Positions 53,913 to 63,728 are shown, counted from the first letter of the stretch. The stretch: 64,000 nucleotides of DNA from Faecalibacterium sp. CAG:1138 (GCA_000434675.1 HF988645.1:1-64000); one strand, 5' to 3'. Translations and numbers: made by a program. Notes: a model not told the origin generated them from the letters alone.

Positions 53913-54014
53913 CTTCTTCAATCCGGACTGTACCGTCGGTGCAGGAATTTCGCCTGCTCGGCTTGCGCTCGTGGACTTTCACCACCGGTAAGGAATTTCA
54001 CCTTGCCCCCGAAG
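53913..54014 (-). promoter_or_regulatory. FMN riboswitch (RFN element)
   Basis: Minus strand carries conserved strings in order: CUUCGGGG, AAGGUGAAAUUCC, ACCGGUGGU, AGUCCACGAG, GGCGAAAUUCC, GCACCGACGGU, AGUCCGGAU, closed by CUUC/GAAG. Expected to stop transcription of the operon when FMN is plentiful. Confidence 0.97.
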
Positions 54015-54030
54015 TATTTTGCTTTAATTT

Positions 54031-54059
54031 ATTATATCACCGAGTTTTGCCGTTTGCAA
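54031..54059 (-). promoter_or_regulatory. promoter of the ribU::tsaE operon
   Basis: Minus strand: TTGCAA (54054-54059), 17-nt spacer ending in TGA, TATAAT (54031-54036). Confidence 0.8.
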
Positions 54060-54063
54060 CGGT

Positions 54064-54366
54064 TTAGGCCGCATTTAACGCTTTATCGGCAAAAAATTGC
54101 GCCGAAGCCCGATCGTTTTCCTCAAGCGCGCGCCTTAAGCCGTAGTACACGGTGGCGTCGCGGGTTACCACGATTTGCTTTTCGGGATAACGCTTTTGAT
54201 ATTTGCTTTCAATTTCGGCCTTCATCTCGCGCCATTCGGACAAGGTGAAAACGTCTCTCGCCGAAACCGCCACCACAATGTAGCTTTCGGTTTCGAAAAC
54301 CACTTCCGAAACTGTGTTTCCGAATAAAAAACAAATAAGGACCGCAAAAATTACCGCTTTTTCCAT
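54064..54366 (-). CDS. hypothetical small secreted or membrane-anchored protein
   Basis: 100 residues: hydrophobic N-terminus (about 3-20) that could be a signal peptide or anchor, then a charged alpha/beta domain (YIVVAVSARDVF ... QIVVTRDATVYYGLRRALE) with the look of sporulation-type YhcN or BON-like modules, which I cannot confirm. Follows rsfS by 28 bases. Confidence 0.65.
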   Translation of the reverse strand: MEKAVIFAVLICFLFGNTVSEVVFETESYIVVAVSARDVFTLSEWREMKAEIESKYQKRYPEKQIVVTRDATVYYGLRRALEENDRASAQFFADKALNAA

Positions 54367-54394
54367 GCCCTTATTTTGAGTTATTTCGTTTTAA

Positions 54395-54745
54395 TTATTC
54401 TCTGCCGAACTTGGTAACGTTGTCGGCTCTGCCCCAAAGCTTGTCCAAAGAATACAAAAGCCTCGTTTCGTCGTTGAAGATATGCACGATAACCGAGCCG
54501 TAGTCCAAAACGGCCCAGCGGCCTTCTCTCATGCCCTCTGTGCGGATCGGTTCGACGCCGATTTTGGCGAGCTCGTCCTCCAGATTTTCGGCAAGCGAAT
54601 TGACGTGCTGCGTGTTAAGACCGGTTGCCACCACGAAGTTTTCGGCGATGACGGTAAGCTCCGCAACGTCCATAACGGTGATGTCTTCGGCTTTTTTGAA
54701 ATCAAGAATTTCGCAAATTTTTTGGGTGAGTTCTTTTGTTTCCAT
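54395..54745 (-). CDS. rsfS: ribosome silencing factor RsfS
   Basis: 116 residues. Family motifs DVAELTVIAENFVVATG, RTEGMREGRWAVLDYGSVIVHIF. Binds L14 of the 50S subunit and blocks subunit joining during starvation. Directly after nadD::yqeK, the order found across Firmicutes. Confidence 0.96.
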   Translation of the reverse strand: METKELTQKICEILDFKKAEDITVMDVAELTVIAENFVVATGLNTQHVNSLAENLEDELAKIGVEPIRTEGMREGRWAVLDYGSVIVHIFNDETRLLYSLDKLWGRADNVTKFGRE

Positions 54746-54747
54746 AG

Positions 54748-55863
54748 TTAATTCTCCTCATAATAGCGCACGGCTTTTGTCGTCAGCGGATAAACGGGAT
54801 CGCCGCTTTTTGCAACGTGCAAATAGTTTTCGTATAAAATTTTTCTGAAACCTTTTTCGAAGTCGTCGAAAATGGCGGCGCGAAGCTCGAGGACGCCTTC
54901 GTAGTTACGCTCGTAGCTGACTACGTCCGCGGCATAAACGAGCTTGTCCAAAAGGCTCATATTTTCCTTCCCCGTGGTGTGGCAGGCTATGGCGGACAAT
55001 ATTTCGGGATCTGTTATGCCGAAATCGTGCTCGGCAACGTACGCGCCCACGAATTGATGCTCCACCGGCGAACCCAAAGCGTCTTTCGGACAGCTGTTTT
55101 CGTCGCCCTTAATGTATTTGCCGACGTCGTGAAGCGCGGCGGCCACGAACACCTTGTCATAGTCCAGCTTCAGATTGTGGCGGGAATTTAAGGCTATGGC
55201 GCAGCACGTAACGCACTTCGTGTGCAAAAACCTTTTGTCCGTCAGATAACCTTTCAGCTTTTCGATGAAGGCTTCGTAGCGGGAGTAAAGCTTGTTTTTT
55301 CGGATATAGTCGTACACCGCAACGGGTACTCCCTCGGGTTTTTCGGAAAAGTAAAGCTCCGCTTTTATCTCCCCCGACGAAATGCGTTTTCCTACGTGAT
55401 CCAAAAGGATAACCTTTTTTCCGTACCTTTCAAAAATTTCCGCGGCCGACTTTTCGGAATTTTCAAAGCCTTCTCTTTGGTCGGCAACCAGCGTCGTCAG
55501 CTCCAGAATCTTTTCGGGATGGCGCCACGTGGAAAAATGCTCCAGACTGTCGCCGCCCACGAGATAGAACGCTTCGCCGTACTTTTTTTCGATGAGCGGC
55601 AAAATTTCAAACGTGTAGTTGGTTTTGCCGCTTATGCGTTCGACGTCGGAAATTTCCGTTTGAACGGGAAAATCCGAAAACGCCAGCTTAAGCATTTCCA
55701 CCCTGTCCGAAAAGCTTGCCTCCGCATTCGATTTATGCCCCGGCGAAAACGTCGGAACGAGAACAAGTTTTTCGGCCCCGAGCTCCTTTACTGCGGCAGC
55801 GGCCAGCGAAATATGTTCGGAATGGACGGGGTCGAACGCCCCGCCGAATACAATCGTTTTCAT
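54748..55863 (-). CDS. nadD: NadD-YqeK fusion: nicotinate-nucleotide adenylyltransferase and HD hydrolase
   Basis: 371 residues. 1-190 is NadD (GGAFDPVHSEH 7-17, GGDSLEHFSTW about 103-113), forming deamido-NAD. 195-371 is a YqeK HD domain (ALHDVGK about 243, CHTTG), known to hydrolyse Ap4A symmetrically. The two are separate neighbouring genes in Bacillus. No ribosome site; the -10 element ends 6 bases before the ATG, so the mRNA is probably leaderless. Confidence 0.93.
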   Translation of the reverse strand: MKTIVFGGAFDPVHSEHISLAAAAVKELGAEKLVLVPTFSPGHKSNAEASFSDRVEMLKLAFSDFPVQTEISDVERISGKTNYTFEILPLIEKKYGEAFYLVGGDSLEHFSTWRHPEKILELTTLVADQREGFENSEKSAAEIFERYGKKVILLDHVGKRISSGEIKAELYFSEKPEGVPVAVYDYIRKNKLYSRYEAFIEKLKGYLTDKRFLHTKCVTCCAIALNSRHNLKLDYDKVFVAAALHDVGKYIKGDENSCPKDALGSPVEHQFVGAYVAEHDFGITDPEILSAIACHTTGKENMSLLDKLVYAADVVSYERNYEGVLELRAAIFDDFEKGFRKILYENYLHVAKSGDPVYPLTTKAVRYYEEN

Positions 55864-55869
55864 GGCTAT

Positions 55870-55898
55870 AGTTTAGCACGTTTGGAAAAACTTTTCAA
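55870..55898 (-). promoter_or_regulatory. promoter of nadD::yqeK, mRNA apparently leaderless
   Basis: Minus strand: TTGAAA (55893-55898), 17-nt spacer, TAAACT (55870-55875). The gap from -10 to ATG is 6 bases, the same geometry as thiN. Confidence 0.6.
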
Positions 55899-55960
55899 CA
55901 GTTTCAAAAACAAAACGCAAAAACCGTATAAAAAGATTTGCCGTGGCAACAATTTAGGTT

Positions 55961-56683
55961 ATGAGTAAGGTTATAGATTATTTAGCGTTGCGCCTGTCGG
56001 TGCTCGGATTGCTGTTCGTGTGGAGCGTCTATCTTTTCGACGAATTTATCAGCGCGTTGCTTTTTACGGCGACGGGGTTCGTGCTATTCGTCATAATTTC
56101 GGAAATTGCCAAAAGGGCTTCGTCCAAAACCAAATACAAGCGCGAAAAGCTGGAATTTCAGATGGCGGTTTTGGGAAGCGGATACGCTTTGAAAATTTAC
56201 AAACAGCTTTTTCCGTCTGCTTCCGAAACCTACGACGGCAAGTGCTTCGCCTCGGGCGACACGTTGTATTTTTCGGCCTACAAATTTTTTGCATGCTCCG
56301 TCGAGGACGTCTGTCAGGCTTTCAGGCTTGCCAGAGAAAAAGGATTTGAAAAAATCGTCGTTCTCTGCAAAAGCGCCGACCGCGGCGCGGTTAAGCTGTC
56401 GGGAAGTCTGGGCGTAAAAATAAGCTTCGAAAAAAGCCGCGACATCTACAAAAAGCTTCTGAAAGCCTCTCTGCTTCCCGAGCTTACGTTTGAAAAAAAG
56501 CCCGAAAAGTTTTCGCTTTCGGACGTTTTGGAGCTGGTGTTTCAAAAACAGAACATACGCTACTATCTGGTTACGGGACTTATGCTGACGCTCATAAGTC
56601 TGGTGTCGCCGGCAAAAACCTACTACATCGTCGTCGGCACTTTTTCGCTCGCGATGGCGCTGATTTGCGCGCTTAGACGGTAA
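55961..56683 (+). CDS. hypothetical membrane protein with cytoplasmic domain
   Basis: 240 residues. Two N-terminal helices (about 8-26, 30-48), a cytoplasmic segment (50-190) with FASGDTLYFSAYKFFAC and KIVVLCKSADRGAVKL, then two C-terminal helices (200-218, 221-237). The middle has the alternating pattern of Mrr-like nuclease folds but no catalytic motif I can name. Divergent from nadD::yqeK; ribosome site weak (TTAGGTT). Confidence 0.7.
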   Translation: MSKVIDYLALRLSVLGLLFVWSVYLFDEFISALLFTATGFVLFVIISEIAKRASSKTKYKREKLEFQMAVLGSGYALKIYKQLFPSASETYDGKCFASGDTLYFSAYKFFACSVEDVCQAFRLAREKGFEKIVVLCKSADRGAVKLSGSLGVKISFEKSRDIYKKLLKASLLPELTFEKKPEKFSLSDVLELVFQKQNIRYYLVTGLMLTLISLVSPAKTYYIVVGTFSLAMALICALRR

Positions 56684-56687
56684 AGTG

Positions 56688-56722
56688 TTCTGAAAAACGG
56701 CATTTTTCAGAATAGTTTTTCC
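56688..56722 (+). terminator. terminator of the membrane protein gene
   Basis: TTCTGAAAAA / TTTTTCAGAA stem followed by a T-rich stretch, just after the stop at 56683. Confidence 0.7.
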
Positions 56723-56731
56723 TTTTATAAC

Positions 56732-56768
56732 GAAAAAACAGCCTCCGATCGCTCGGAGGCTTCGTTTT
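56732..56768 (-). terminator. terminator of yhbY
   Basis: GCCTCCGA / TCGGAGGC with a 4-base loop; on the minus strand it is followed by TGTTTTTT. The reverse direction also shows a T stretch. Confidence 0.85.
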
Positions 56769-57057
56769 ATAAAACGTGTTTGATGCCGGTCTTGTCGCTG
56801 ACGCGATAAAGCACGATCATGTTGCCTATTGCCTGCACGGGTTCCGCGCCGACTTCCTCGGCAACTGCCCCGATGATGTCGCGTGCGGTGTAGTCGCAAT
56901 TTTTCAGAACCTTGACTTTGATAAGTTCCCTTGCGCGAAGCGCGTTGTCGATTTCCTCTAAAACGGTGTCGGTTATGCCGTTTTTGCCGATTTGAAACAC
57001 CGGATCCAAAACGCTTGCTTTTGCTTTCAATATCGTTCTCTGTTTGCTATTTAGCAT
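56767..57057 (-). CDS. yhbY: YhbY-family RNA-binding protein (CRM domain)
   Basis: 96 residues, a single CRM domain: LNSKQRTILKAKA, FQIGKNGITD, ELIKVKVL, VQAIGNMIVLYR. Associated with 50S assembly. Follows obg by 9 bases; TTAGGAGAAAAC before the ATG. Confidence 0.94.
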   Translation of the reverse strand: MLNSKQRTILKAKASVLDPVFQIGKNGITDTVLEEIDNALRARELIKVKVLKNCDYTARDIIGAVAEEVGAEPVQAIGNMIVLYRVSDKTGIKHVL

Positions 57058-57066
57058 TGTTTTCTC

Positions 57067-58338
<1,272 letters not shown>

Positions 58339-58968
58339 TTACCTCTTGTTTTCTTCGTAATATTTGCAAACGCCCGAAAGCGCGCAATTTTCGCAGTCGG
58401 GTTTTTGACTTTTGCAACGGTATCTTCCCAAAAATATAAGCTGATGATGAATTTTGCCCCAGTCCTTTTCGGGGAAAAATTCCCTTAGCTGCAATTCGGT
58501 TTTTTCGGGAGTTTTGCCGTTTGCTATGCCGAGCCTTCCGGACACTCTGAAAACGTGCGTGTCCACGGCAATGGCGTTTCCGCCGAAAGCGACCGAATAG
58601 ACGACGTTTGCCGTCTTCTGCCCCACTCCCGGAAGTTTTTTAAGCTCGCCAACCGTTTCGGGCACGTTGCCGCCGTAGTTTTCGACTATGCTCTTTGCCG
58701 CGGCGACGATGCTTTTAGATTTATTTTTGTAAAAACCCGCAGAATATATGTACGGCTCCAGCTCCTCGGGGTTAAGACGAGCAAAGTCCTCCGCTTCCGG
58801 AAACTTTTCAAAAAGCGCAGGAGTTATCATATTCACTCGCTTGTCCGTGCACTGCGCCGACAAAATCACGCCCACCAGCAGTTGGAAAGCGTTTTGATGA
58901 TTTATCTCGCATTTCGCGTCCGGAAACATTTCGTCCAGACCTTTTTCGATTTCAACGTACGTCGGCAT
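58339..58968 (-). CDS. nth: endonuclease III
   Basis: 209 residues. Helix-hairpin-helix LPGVGQKTA with catalytic Lys, VDTHV with catalytic Asp, and a 4Fe-4S site C-x6-C-x2-C-x5-C at the C-terminus. Removes oxidised pyrimidines and nicks abasic sites. TGAGGAAG before the ATG. Confidence 0.97.
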   Translation of the reverse strand: MPTYVEIEKGLDEMFPDAKCEINHQNAFQLLVGVILSAQCTDKRVNMITPALFEKFPEAEDFARLNPEELEPYIYSAGFYKNKSKSIVAAAKSIVENYGGNVPETVGELKKLPGVGQKTANVVYSVAFGGNAIAVDTHVFRVSGRLGIANGKTPEKTELQLREFFPEKDWGKIHHQLIFLGRYRCKSQKPDCENCALSGVCKYYEENKR

Positions 58969-58979
58969 GGTTCTTCCTC

Positions 58980-59012
58980 AAAAAAATGTGCCACCCTGAT
59001 CGAGTGGCACAT
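58980..59012 (-). terminator. terminator of rpsU
   Basis: Minus strand: TGTGCCAC / GTGGCACA with a 9-base loop and seven T residues, 8 bases after the rpsU stop. Confidence 0.9.
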
Positions 59013-59019
59013 ACAATTT

Positions 59020-59199
59020 CTAAGCCTTATAAGCGCGTTTGCGTGCAGCTTCGGCTTTCTTTTTGCGTTTAACGCTTGGTTTTTCGTAAGCTTCGCGTTT
59101 GCGCAAATCACCGATGATACCATCACGAGCGCATTTCCTCTTAAAGCGACGGATAGCGCTGTCCAAAGATTCGTTTTCACCGACTTTGATAGTAGACAT
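59020..59199 (-). CDS. rpsU: 30S ribosomal protein S21
   Basis: 59 residues found by translating the gap between HIT and nth. Reads [13 protein letters not shown], then [10 protein letters not shown] and a Lys/Arg-rich tail ([16 protein letters not shown]), the S21 signature. GGTGAG lies 5 nt upstream of the ATG. It has its own promoter and terminator. Near mtaB, as in Bacillus. Confidence 0.97.
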   Translation of the reverse strand: MSTIKVGENESLDSAIRRFKRKCARDGIIGDLRKREAYEKPSVKRKKKAEAARKRAYKA

Positions 59200-59237
59200 T
59201 CATTCTCACCGCCTTTTTTCGAAGATTTTATACATTT

Positions 59238-59265
59238 ATTATATTTATTTCAAAATTTTTGTCAA
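59238..59265 (-). promoter_or_regulatory. promoter of rpsU
   Basis: Minus strand: TTGACA (59260-59265), 16-nt spacer, TATAAT (59238-59243). Confidence 0.8.
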
Positions 59266-59289
59266 GCGATTTTCACCGTCAAATCCGCC

Positions 59290-59625
59290 TCAGCACATTT
59301 TTTCCGACAGTTTTTTGCCGCCGAGGATATGGAAATGCAGATGCTGTACGCTCTGACAGCCGTCTTCGCCCTTGTTTGACACTACTCTGAACCCGTTTTT
59401 AAGTCCTAATTCGTCCGCCCTGTCGGCAACCGTTTTAAGAGATTTGCCGAGAGTAACGGCGTCTTCCTCGGTCATGTCGGCAAGGTCCTTAAAGTGTTTT
59501 TTAGGGATAAGCAGAAGATGCACCGGCGCTTGGGGATTGAGATCCTTGATGACGACGCAATCGTTTGTTTCCAAAACTTTTTCCGACGGAATTTCGCCCG
59601 CCGCTATTTTACAGAATATGCACAT
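59290..59625 (-). CDS. HIT-family nucleotide-binding hydrolase
   Basis: 111 residues. N-terminal CIFCKIAAGEIPSEKV and the histidine triad HLHFHILGG (about 95-103). HINT-type purine nucleoside phosphoramidase or Ap4A-like hydrolase; substrate not known. The usual C-terminal GWPPG is replaced by SEKMC. 12 bases after mtaB. Confidence 0.95.
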   Translation of the reverse strand: MCIFCKIAAGEIPSEKVLETNDCVVIKDLNPQAPVHLLLIPKKHFKDLADMTEEDAVTLGKSLKTVADRADELGLKNGFRVVSNKGEDGCQSVQHLHFHILGGKKLSEKMC

Positions 59626-59637
59626 ATTTTTTCTCCT

Positions 59638-60861
59638 TTATTTTAGGCCGTCCCTGAAAATTTCGGTAGGAACGACGTTTACTATTTCGTCGTGAAGCGC
59701 GCCCTCTTTATAGACTTTGACGTAGTGTCTGGTGTAGCCCACGCTGTAGCCGTCTTCTTCGTCTTCGAAAAGCACTTCGGTTTCTCGTCCCAAAAACTTT
59801 TCCGAATAGGCGGTTTTAAGCTGTTTTTTAAGTTCCAGCAGTTCTTTTTCCCTGCCTTCCGCAACGGACGACGGCACGAGCGGCCATTTTGCCGCAACGG
59901 TGCCCGCGCGTTTGCTGTAGCGGAAAACGTGAATATCCGCAAATGCAACTTTCTTTATAAATTCAACCGTGCTCTTATGCTGCTTTTCGGTTTCGGTCGG
60001 AAAAGCCGTGATGACGTCGGTCGTCAGAGCCGCGTCCGGGAAATACTTTCTTATGAGTTCGGTTTTTTCAAGAAATTCGTCCGAGGTATAACGGCGATTC
60101 ATTTTTTTCAGAACCTCGTCGTTTCCCGATTGCAGGCTGAGGTGAAACTGTGGGCAGAATTTTTTGAGCTTCGACAGCGCGGTCAACAGTTCGTCGGTGA
60201 TTACCCCCGCTTCCAGCGAACCCAGACGAATTCTGACGTCAACGTCCGAAATTTCGTTTATGAGTGCGGTAAGCGTTGCCCCGTTATCTTTGCCGTAGGC
60301 CGAAAGATTTATGCCCGTAAGCACGAGTTCCTTGGAAATTTTTGCGGTTTTCCTTATTTCCGCGGCGGCCGCGTCCAAACTTCTCGACCTGCTCCGCCCC
60401 CTGACGTAAGGAATCAGGCAATACGTGCAGAAATTGTTGCACCCGTCCTGAATTTTGATGTAGCTTCTGGTTCTCGGGCTTTCCATGCCGCCCAGTTCCT
60501 CGTAGGTTTCAGGAAGCTCCTTCTCCGTCACGCCGCATTCCGGAAGATCGGCCACGGCAAGCTTGTCGGCGTTTCCCGAAGCGTAAACGACGCCGTCCTT
60601 TTCAAACTGGCCGAGGTTGTTCTGACTTGCGCAGCCTATGACGAAAATTTTTGCGTCCGGATTGCATTTTTTTACCCTCGCAACCGCCTGACGGCTCTTT
60701 TTTTCCGCCTCCATGGTTACGGCGCAGGTGTTTATGACGTAAACGTCGGCAGGTTCCAAACGTTCGGAAACCTCATATCCCTGTTCTTTGAACCTCGCGA
60801 CGAGCGAATCGCTTTCGTATTGATTCACCTTGCATCCGAGATTGAAAACGACGACTTTCAT
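59638..60861 (-). CDS. mtaB: tRNA t6A37 methylthiotransferase MtaB
   Basis: 407 residues. Cluster cysteines 10, 46 and 77 (NLGCKVNQYE start), radical-SAM CNNFCTYC (141-148), C-terminal TRAM. The CKVNQYE start is typical of MtaB (Bacillus YqeV), which turns t6A into ms2t6A. The ATG overlaps the rsmE stop as ATGA. Depends on the t6A made by TsaB and TsaE encoded earlier in the window. Confidence 0.95.
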   Translation of the reverse strand: MKVVVFNLGCKVNQYESDSLVARFKEQGYEVSERLEPADVYVINTCAVTMEAEKKSRQAVARVKKCNPDAKIFVIGCASQNNLGQFEKDGVVYASGNADKLAVADLPECGVTEKELPETYEELGGMESPRTRSYIKIQDGCNNFCTYCLIPYVRGRSRSRSLDAAAAEIRKTAKISKELVLTGINLSAYGKDNGATLTALINEISDVDVRIRLGSLEAGVITDELLTALSKLKKFCPQFHLSLQSGNDEVLKKMNRRYTSDEFLEKTELIRKYFPDAALTTDVITAFPTETEKQHKSTVEFIKKVAFADIHVFRYSKRAGTVAAKWPLVPSSVAEGREKELLELKKQLKTAYSEKFLGRETEVLFEDEEDGYSVGYTRHYVKVYKEGALHDEIVNVVPTEIFRDGLK

Positions 60862-61583
60862 GCGTTCATTTCTCCAAGTTCGTACATTGTTATCGCAAGA
60901 AGCGACACTGCGGCGGTTTCGGCGCGAAGTATGCGCTTGCCCAAACTGACCAGAACGGCTCCCGCGTCCTTAAGCGCTTCCGCTTCTTTTTTCGTAAATC
61001 CGCCTTCGCTTCCGACGACGAGAATTATTTCTTTTTGATCCCTAAGCTTTTCGAGCGCGACGGAGAGCGAAAATTCTTCCTCGTCCTCGTAGGCCGCAAT
61101 GGTCGGAGCCGTCTTCGAAAGCTCCAGAATTTTTGAAAAGTCCGAAACCTTTATTTCGGGTTTGGCCGCCCTGTGGCACTGCTTTGCAGCCTCCAGAGCG
61201 ATTTTGTCCAGCCGATCCTTCTGTACGCGTTTTTCCGTTACGTTTTCCGAATCGAAAAACACTATTTCTGACGCCCCCAGTTCCACGGCTTTTTGCGCGA
61301 CGAAGTCGTTTTTGCCGCCCTTAAGCGAAGCCTGACAAAGGGTTACGCGGTGCGTCGGCATGCCTTTGTTCGGGGTTTTCGAGGTGATTTTCGCCTTGAA
61401 ATAATCTTTGCCGACGTCCGTAATTTCCGCCATATAGTCCCATCCGTCGCCGGTTGACAAAATGATTTTGTAGCCGACTTTGTAACGAAGAACTTTGACG
61501 GCATGCACGAATTCCGCACCCGAAACCGTTACAATATTTTCGTCAAAATCGCTGTTTTTTACAAAAAATCTGCGTAATTCCAT
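60858..61583 (-). CDS. rsmE: 16S rRNA m3U1498 methyltransferase RsmE
   Basis: 241 residues from ATG-ELRRFF, which matches the family N-terminus; the longer GTG start has no better signal. SPOUT fold with a PUA-like start and the knot motif VGSEGGFTKKE, LGKRILRAETA. The ATG shares one base with the prmA stop (TGATG). Confidence 0.95.
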   Translation of the reverse strand: MELRRFFVKNSDFDENIVTVSGAEFVHAVKVLRYKVGYKIILSTGDGWDYMAEITDVGKDYFKAKITSKTPNKGMPTHRVTLCQASLKGGKNDFVAQKAVELGASEIVFFDSENVTEKRVQKDRLDKIALEAAKQCHRAAKPEIKVSDFSKILELSKTAPTIAAYEDEEEFSLSVALEKLRDQKEIILVVGSEGGFTKKEAEALKDAGAVLVSLGKRILRAETAAVSLLAITMYELGEMNA

Positions 61584-62533
61584 CAGTCTTTGAATAAAAA
61601 TGCGTTCCACTCGCCCATGTTAACGGCCTTGATTTGCATAAAGCCCGCGGCCTTGAAGGCCATGGCGACTTCCGCAACTCTTTCGTTGATTATGCCGGAA
61701 ACGACGAGATAGCCGTTGTCTTTGACATACTTTTTGATGTCTTTGGAAAGCTTGATCAAAACGTCGGCGGTTATGTTGGCAAGCACCACGTCGGCCTCGA
61801 AATCGGTTTTCGTCAAAAGGTCGGCGCATTCTACGTCGCATTTTTCCGAAACGCCGTTAAGCTCGGCGTTCTCTTTTGCGGTCAGAACGGCGTCGGCGTC
61901 GATGTCGCACATATACGCGCGCTCTGCTCCGAGAAGCACCGCCGCTATGCCCAAAATGCCGCTGCCCGTGCCCACGTCGATGACGGTTTTCCCTTGCGGC
62001 GCACATTCGGCCAAAAGATCCAAACACATGTGCGTGGTTTCGTGTTCGCCGGTTCCGAATGCCATGCCGGGATTTATATACAGCAGTTTTTCGCCTTCGG
62101 CTTTAGGATAGTTTATCCACTTCGGAACGACGGTTACAGATTTCGTTACGATAGGTTTGTAATATTTTTTCCACTCGTTGCGCCAGTCGGCGTCATCCAC
62201 CGGATTTGCGATGATTTCCGCCGCGCCCACAGGAAACGGCGAACGGGACTTAAGAACCGCAAGCCCTTCCTCAACTTCTTTCAGTTTGGTTTTCAGCTCG
62301 CTCTCCGGCACCATAAATTTGACGTACACTCTGTCGTCGTAGCCGTCGAGAGCCTTTTTGTCGATATAATCCCAGATGACCGACGAGCGGTAAAGCTCCT
62401 CGACGTCGCTTTTGTCTCTGATGCTTACTCCCTCTCCTCCCAAATCGAAAAAGAGGTCCGCCACCAAGTCCGCAGCTTCGTGCGTGGTGGTGACGGATAT
62501 CTCATACCATTTTGCGTTTTTAACGTTTTCCAT
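61583..62533 (-). CDS. prmA: ribosomal protein L11 methyltransferase
   Basis: 316 residues. N-terminal substrate-recognition part, then SAM-binding DVGTGSGILGIAA (about 181-193), MCDID, NITAD. Trimethylates L11. Starts in the dnaJ stop (TAATG); order dnaK-dnaJ-prmA-rsmE-mtaB as in Bacillus. Confidence 0.96.
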   Translation of the reverse strand: MENVKNAKWYEISVTTTHEAADLVADLFFDLGGEGVSIRDKSDVEELYRSSVIWDYIDKKALDGYDDRVYVKFMVPESELKTKLKEVEEGLAVLKSRSPFPVGAAEIIANPVDDADWRNEWKKYYKPIVTKSVTVVPKWINYPKAEGEKLLYINPGMAFGTGEHETTHMCLDLLAECAPQGKTVIDVGTGSGILGIAAVLLGAERAYMCDIDADAVLTAKENAELNGVSEKCDVECADLLTKTDFEADVVLANITADVLIKLSKDIKKYVKDNGYLVVSGIINERVAEVAMAFKAAGFMQIKAVNMGEWNAFLFKD

Positions 62534-63681
62534 TATTTCAGGTTATCCTTGTATTCTTTTATCTTCTGATATTGCTTCTGATCGAAGGTTTTTGCCAAGG
62601 CTTCCAGCGCTTTTTTCTGCTCGCGGGAAAGTTTTTTAGGGGTTTCCACCACAACGGTTATGTAGAGGTCGCCGTAAACTTCTTTCCTGAGGTATTTGAC
62701 GCCCTTGTTCTTTATGCGGAACACGGTGCCCGTCTGAGTGCCTTCCGGAATTTCGTATTTTATCGGACCGTTCAAGGTCGGAACGTCGATTTCGCCGCCC
62801 AGAACCGCTTCGGTGAAAGTGATAGGCACGTTGACGTAGAGGTTGTAGTCCCTTCTTTCGAACAATTTGTGCTTTTTCACTCTAACCACGACGATCAGGC
62901 TGCCGTTTTCGCCGCCGTTGGTGCCGGCTTCGCCTTCGTTGTAGTAGCTCATCTGCTGTCCGTCGGCAATGCCCGCAGGGACGTTGACCTTCACCGTGCG
63001 CACCTGCTCCACTTTGCCTTTGCCGCCGCAAGCCGTGCATTTGTCGGTTATAATCTTGCCCTTACCCCTGCAATCCGGACATACGGTCTGAGTGGAAACC
63101 TGCCCGAAAACGGTACGTTGCGTAACGTTCACCACGCCTTTGCCGCCGCACTTCGTGCAGGTTTTGACGGAGTTTGCGTCCTTTGCGCCAGTGCCGCCGC
63201 AGGTCTTGCAATTTTCGGTGCGTTTGATTTTGACTTCTTTTTCGCAGCCGAAAGCCGCTTCCTCGAAGGTGATGTTCAGTTCGACCACGATGTCCTCGCC
63301 GCGAATGGCTCGGTTGGCCCTTGCGCTCCTTCTTCCCGCGCCTCCCGTGAAGCCCGAAAAGATGGTGCTGAAAATGTCGTCCATATCGAAGCCTTCGCCC
63401 GACGTTGACCAGTGGAAGCCGCCCGTGCCTCCCGCGCCGCCGCCCATCGGACCGTTTTCGTTTCCGTAGGTGTCGTAAGCCGCGCGTTTGTCGTCGTCGG
63501 AGAGCACTTCGTATGCGTGATTGATTTCCTTAAACTTTTCCTCGGCCTTTTTCTTCTCTTCCTCGGAAGCCGTGCTGTACATATCCGGATGATATTTTTT
63601 CGCAAGGTTCCTGTATGCCGTTTTAAGTTGATCTTTCGTCGCCGATTTGTCGACGCCTAAGGTTTCGTAATAGTTTGCCAT
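62533..63681 (-). CDS. dnaJ: chaperone DnaJ
   Basis: 382 residues. J domain with HPD (about 33-35), Gly-rich linker, four CxxCxGxG zinc repeats (about 158-225; one reads CPDCRGKG), C-terminal substrate domain. Stimulates DnaK ATPase. AAGGATAATT before the ATG. Confidence 0.97.
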   Translation of the reverse strand: MANYYETLGVDKSATKDQLKTAYRNLAKKYHPDMYSTASEEEKKKAEEKFKEINHAYEVLSDDDKRAAYDTYGNENGPMGGGAGGTGGFHWSTSGEGFDMDDIFSTIFSGFTGGAGRRSARANRAIRGEDIVVELNITFEEAAFGCEKEVKIKRTENCKTCGGTGAKDANSVKTCTKCGGKGVVNVTQRTVFGQVSTQTVCPDCRGKGKIITDKCTACGGKGKVEQVRTVKVNVPAGIADGQQMSYYNEGEAGTNGGENGSLIVVVRVKKHKLFERRDYNLYVNVPITFTEAVLGGEIDVPTLNGPIKYEIPEGTQTGTVFRIKNKGVKYLRKEVYGDLYITVVVETPKKLSREQKKALEALAKTFDQKQYQKIKEYKDNLK

Positions 63682-63705
63682 AATTATCCTTATAATATGG
63701 CTAAT

Positions 63706-63728
63706 CTCACCCTCATTCCGGGGGTGAG
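63706..63728. repeat. hairpin in the dnaK-dnaJ gap
   Basis: CTCACCC / GGGTGAG arms around a 9-base loop, without a T run. Possible mRNA processing or stability element; it is not a CIRCE operator (no TTAGCACTC-type arms). Confidence 0.4.
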
